From the NCBI RefSeq assembly GCF_028335745.1, contig NZ_CP116477.1:3410001-3474000 (forward strand): a DNA stretch of 64,000 bases, written 5' to 3'. The DNA is from Pectobacterium sp. A5351. Its GTDB lineage: Bacteria > Pseudomonadota > Gammaproteobacteria > Enterobacterales > Enterobacteriaceae. The notes under the pieces were generated by a model. It made no database searches and was not told where the DNA came from. It worked only from the letters and a program-made list of their open reading frames with translations. A program made the position numbers and the translations under genes. This document shows positions 60,850-64,000 of this stretch, one piece after another; position 1 is the first letter of the stretch, and the number at the start of each line of letters is the position of its first letter.

Positions 60850-60882
60850 TGCCGATTTCAGACCACCGGGGGAGAACACATC

Positions 60883-62601
60883 ATGACGCGCTATTTGGAA
60901 ATAATCAGGGGCGGCAAAGGCTGGGGCGGGCCGCTGCTCGTTAATGTCGCACCAGGGAAAAAGATTGCCTACATCACCGGGGGGATTCGCCCCACCGTAG
61001 TCGATCGGTTGATGGAACTCACCGGCTGGGAAGCCGTGGATGTTTTCAAACACGGCGAACCCGATGAACAGGAGATCGGTTTAGTGGTCATCGACTGCGG
61101 CGGCACGCTGCGCTGCGGCCTGTATCCCAAACGGGGGATCCCGACGATCAACCTTCACCCGACCGCAAAAACCGGCCCGCTGGCGGAATACATTCGGGAA
61201 GAGATTTATGTTTCCGATGTCACGCCAGCCGGAATTCGGTTACGGGCAGAGGGGAAACAAGGAGATAAACTCGGCATTGTGGCTGACGACCTCACGGGCG
61301 CGACGACGATTGGCGTCCTGCTGGCGCGCAGCGGTATGAAAACCGCCGCTTTTTTTAACACCGCCTCGTTCAGCGACTGTGAGTCAGACTGGCAGGCCAT
61401 GGTGATCAGCAGCGATAGCCGTCCCCTGCCTAAAGCCGAAGCGAAAAATCGGGTAAGGAATGCGACCCAGGCCCTACTGGAACGCGGCGCGGTGTATTTC
61501 ACTAAGCGGGTTGATACCACACTGCGCGGCGGTATTGGCTACGAAATTGATGCCATGCTGGAAGTGCTGCCGCAGGAAACCGTCGCGGTGGTGGTGCCTG
61601 CTATGCCACAGTCGCGCCGTATTGTGGTCGGCGGCTACTCGGTGATTGACTCCGTCGCCCTCTCCTGCACCGATGTCGCGAAAGACGTTCGTACGCCAGT
61701 AACGGAAACCTTTGTGCCTGGGTTGCTTAGTGAGCAAACGCATCATCAGGTGAAACATATTCCCCTGTCTTGCGTGTTAAAAGGCTATCACGCCATCAGC
61801 GATGCGCTGGTTCAGCAGCAGCGGGAAGGCGCGCGCGTCATAGTCGTGGATGCCATTTCACTGGCCGATGTGGAAAATATTGCTCGCGCGGTCACCAAGC
61901 TGAACTGGAATGTGCTGGCCGTTGATCCCGGTCCTTTCACCGAGCGTTTGGCCTTTACCCGTGAAATGATCCGCGATGAGGAACGTAAAGAGAAAGCGCT
62001 CATCCCGCAGGAGCAACAGCAGGGTTCTATCATCGTCGTCGCAGGCAGCGCCACGCCGGTCACCAAAAAGCAGCTTACCGCACTCATTGAAACCGACCCG
62101 CGCGTTTGCCACATTCCCATTGATGCCGAGTTACTGATTGATAAAGAGCACTCGGCGGATATAGAAGTAGCAAGAGTGGTCAGGCAGGCGCTGGAGTGCG
62201 TGAAAACCCACGCCAATGCCATCTTCGTTTTTGAATCCGCATTAACGGGTCGCCTGCTCGATCTCACCGTGGAAGAACAGCGCTTTGGACTAGCGCACGG
62301 TCAGGCGGCGGAAAATATCAATCAGGGTTTGGGAAATATCGTCAAAACGGTACTTGATGCCGCAGCCTCAGAGATTAAAGGGCTGTACATGACGGGTGGA
62401 GACACCATGGTCAACGTGCTCAAACAGCTCGGCGCTAACGGTATTGAAATGGTGGATTACGTTATTCCTCAAACCGATCTGGTCAAAATTATTGGCGGTG
62501 AGTATGAAGGGCTAATTTGTGTCGGGAAAGGCGGCCTGACCGGACCAGAGGATATTATCCACACCATTATTCATCATATTCACCGGGAAACGCTGCAATA
62601 A
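60883..62601 (+). CDS. Fusion: glucitol-type PTS EIIB domain plus DUF1537 sugar-acid kinase
   Basis: A continuous 572-residue frame with two complete parts. Residues 1-118 match the EIIB N-domain of SrlE/GutE (GGWGGP-like [66 protein letters not shown]). Cys72 is the expected phosphocysteine and Cys78 is also present. Residues 129-572 form a full DUF1537 four-carbon acid-sugar kinase ([17 protein letters not shown]-terminus, [56 protein letters not shown]). In SrlE the EIIB domain is instead joined to a membrane EIIC part. The kinase would phosphorylate D-threonate or a related acid for PdxA2. The PTS domain suggests phospho-relay control of the kinase or permease. I have not met this fusion in described pathways. 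Confidence 0.93.
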   Translation: MTRYLEIIRGGKGWGGPLLVNVAPGKKIAYITGGIRPTVVDRLMELTGWEAVDVFKHGEPDEQEIGLVVIDCGGTLRCGLYPKRGIPTINLHPTAKTGPLAEYIREEIYVSDVTPAGIRLRAEGKQGDKLGIVADDLTGATTIGVLLARSGMKTAAFFNTASFSDCESDWQAMVISSDSRPLPKAEAKNRVRNATQALLERGAVYFTKRVDTTLRGGIGYEIDAMLEVLPQETVAVVVPAMPQSRRIVVGGYSVIDSVALSCTDVAKDVRTPVTETFVPGLLSEQTHHQVKHIPLSCVLKGYHAISDALVQQQREGARVIVVDAISLADVENIARAVTKLNWNVLAVDPGPFTERLAFTREMIRDEERKEKALIPQEQQQGSIIVVAGSATPVTKKQLTALIETDPRVCHIPIDAELLIDKEHSADIEVARVVRQALECVKTHANAIFVFESALTGRLLDLTVEEQRFGLAHGQAAENINQGLGNIVKTVLDAAASEIKGLYMTGGDTMVNVLKQLGANGIEMVDYVIPQTDLVKIIGGEYEGLICVGKGGLTGPEDIIHTIIHHIHRETLQ

Positions 62602-62716
62602 ATAAACAGCAGTAAAAGCAAAAAAAAGAAAGTCGATATAAAAAACCAATCCGACGTATTGCATAGGTCTGATGAACAGGCCTGGATGTTGCTCTACCCT
62701 ACAAGAGAGAAACACC

Positions 62717-63742
62717 ATGAAAAATATAAATATTCTGGAAAAAATGAATAAAGTCCCAGGCGGACTGATCATTATCCCCCTGCTGGCGGCGATACTGATG
62801 AATACCTTTACGCCGTCGCTCTTGCAAATAGGCGGCCCCACAACGGCATTATTTAAAGCAGGCTCTAGCGCCATGATGGGAATATTCCTTCTCATCTGCG
62901 GCTCTTCCATTAATATTCGTCAGGCGGGTCTCCCGCTCTATAAAGGCACGATTCTCCTGATGCTGAAATTCAGTGCAGGTGCGCTGGCGGTATGGTTGAT
63001 GGGCACTTTTTTTGGGCCTGCCGGTTTCTTCGGGATTTCAACGCTGGCGTTTATTGCCTGTATCACCAGCTCAAACAGCTCGCTGTATATTGCGTTATGT
63101 AGCAACTACGGTGATGCCAGCGATGCGGGCGCTATCTCCGTTTTCTGTATTAAAGACGGCCCCTTCGTCACGATGGTGGTGCTTGGCGTAAGCGGTTTAG
63201 CCAATATACCGTTTGCTGCCCTGCTCTCCATGCTTATCCCGCTACTCATCGGCATGCTGTGGGGCAACCTTGACGAGAAATTCAAACAGCTTTGTGCCGC
63301 GTCACAGCCGCTGGTCATTATTATCATGTCCTTCGCTATCGGCGCGAATTCCAGTATGCACACCGTCTTTACTGCGGGTTTATCCGGCATTGTTCTGGGC
63401 ATCATTTCCGCCATAACCGGACTGGTTTTCTACTTCCTGTACAACCTCTTTCTGAAACGAAAAACGGCGCTGGGTGCCGCGCTGGGTACCACCGCAGCCA
63501 GCTCGGCTCTCACCCCAGCCATGGTGGCACAGGCGGATCCCAGCCTTCAGGTCTTTGTTGACTCCGCCACGGCGCAGTTGGCAACAGCCAGCATTATTAC
63601 CATGCTCACCGCGCCCGTGCTCGTCGCCTGGTTTGATAATCGGCTGAAGAAAAAAGGCATTATTCCATCGGACGAAGAAAATAATGCGCGACAGGCTGAA
63701 CCATCCCATGCACTCCATACACAAGCCGATAAGCAAAAATAA
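62717..63742 (+). CDS. KdgT-family sugar-acid permease
   Basis: 341-residue inner-membrane protein with about ten helices in the 2-keto-3-deoxygluconate permease (KdgT) family. Typical segments are MNKVPGGLIIIPLLAAILMN (in outline), LICGSSINIRQAGLPLYKG, ITSSNSSLYIALCSNYGD and GTTAASSALTPAMVA. These are proton symporters, not PTS components. ATG 62717 follows GAGAG; the upstream GTG/TTG-type start at 62672 is not supported. Encoded between the EIIB-kinase fusion and EIIA, it probably brings the four-carbon acid into the cell. Confidence 0.92.
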   Translation: MKNINILEKMNKVPGGLIIIPLLAAILMNTFTPSLLQIGGPTTALFKAGSSAMMGIFLLICGSSINIRQAGLPLYKGTILLMLKFSAGALAVWLMGTFFGPAGFFGISTLAFIACITSSNSSLYIALCSNYGDASDAGAISVFCIKDGPFVTMVVLGVSGLANIPFAALLSMLIPLLIGMLWGNLDEKFKQLCAASQPLVIIIMSFAIGANSSMHTVFTAGLSGIVLGIISAITGLVFYFLYNLFLKRKTALGAALGTTAASSALTPAMVAQADPSLQVFVDSATAQLATASIITMLTAPVLVAWFDNRLKKKGIIPSDEENNARQAEPSHALHTQADKQK

Positions 63743-63753
63743 GGGAAAGAAAA

Positions 63754-64000
63754 ATGAGGCGAATTATCTGGCAGGCGGCAATAAGCTCGGTGGGAGAAAG
63801 TGCCGCATTATTTCTGGCTGAGCAACGCCTCATTCTTTTCAGCGACAATGCGCCTAAAGACATCAGGGAATATTGCATTACCCACCATGATGGCGAGTTA
63901 ATTAAACCGCTTTCTGTTCATCATAAAATGGAATTATTTGGCATCACGTATTCGATTAGCGCAATTGGTGATGTTGCAAACAAAAACCTGAAAGAACTGG
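63754..64000 (+). CDS. PTS glucitol/sorbitol-type EIIA (SrlB-like), 5' part
   Basis: The frame starts at ATG 63754 (AAGGGAAAG upstream, 11 bases after the permease stop) and runs off the window, giving 82 residues. It resembles SrlB/GutB: TTITRIGxxA-like IWQAAISSVGESAALF at the start, FSDNAPKDIREYCITHHDGEL with the expected phosphohistidine (His43/44 region) and ISAIGDVANKNLKEL. Its partner EIIB domain is fused to the kinase two genes upstream. HPr and EI in this same window could phosphorylate it. No EIIC gene is seen before the edge. Confidence 0.88.
   Translation, partial: MRRIIWQAAISSVGESAALFLAEQRLILFSDNAPKDIREYCITHHDGELIKPLSVHHKMELFGITYSISAIGDVANKNLKEL

Overview
The window looks like chromosome of a soft-rot enterobacterium, most probably Pectobacterium. 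Housekeeping blocks (fumA, ribB with its FMN riboswitch, zipA-cysZ-cysK-ptsHI-crr, cysPTW/cysM, yfeXY, ypeA, hemF, maeB) match enterobacterial proteins closely. The intergenic repeats are ERIC-type. There is also a bacteriocin built on a plant-type ferredoxin, a class I know only from Pectobacterium. Family and E. coli comparisons are from memory; no search was run.

Layout. 1-658: end of an alpha/beta hydrolase. 1179-6221: operon for a respiratory chain ending in a periplasmic flavoprotein (NrfC-like Fe-S protein, NrfD-like quinol module, MFS transporter, small FMN-binding protein, exported FAD reductase). 6301-8973: alkylation repair (alkB-ada, divergent alkA). 8997-10756: PACE efflux protein, divergent LysR regulator, small HhH protein. 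11202-15655: fumA, a repeat, an IS150-group IS3 element sitting in a terminator loop, and the deletion scar of norRVW. 15758-26056: tehB, ribB, ubiK, yjeH, zipA, cysZ, cysK, ptsH, ptsI, crr. 26123-31565: two-component system divergent from macAB. 31574-35736: composite ERIC element, cysM, cysW, cysT, cysP, with no cysA. 36024-37682: yfeX, yfeY.

38104-49539 is an accessory block inserted, relative to the E. coli order, between yfeY and ypeA. It carries a FecI/FecR-controlled TonB receptor, a PqqL-type M16 protease and a YddA-type ABC transporter: a protease-associated import system related to the Fus ferredoxin-piracy system. Next to it lies a ferredoxin-pesticin bacteriocin gene cut by an IS911-like element. 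Removing the IS and one 3-bp target duplication restores a 317-residue frame.

50125-57431: ypeA, hemF, yaiI, mtr, an orphan O-methyltransferase, maeB and an ERIC copy. 57807-64000: a sugar-acid locus with a SorC-type regulator and a second triosephosphate isomerase on one side, divergent from pdxA2, a fusion of a glucitol-type PTS EIIB domain to a DUF1537 sugar-acid kinase, a KdgT-type permease and a glucitol-type EIIA. No EIIC is seen.

The most unusual items are the EIIB-kinase fusion with an EIIA but no EIIC, the IS-split ferredoxin-pesticin bacteriocin beside a protease-linked importer, the flavoprotein reductase lacking fumarate-reductase residues, and a family of covarying multi-hairpin modules inside intergenic repeats.
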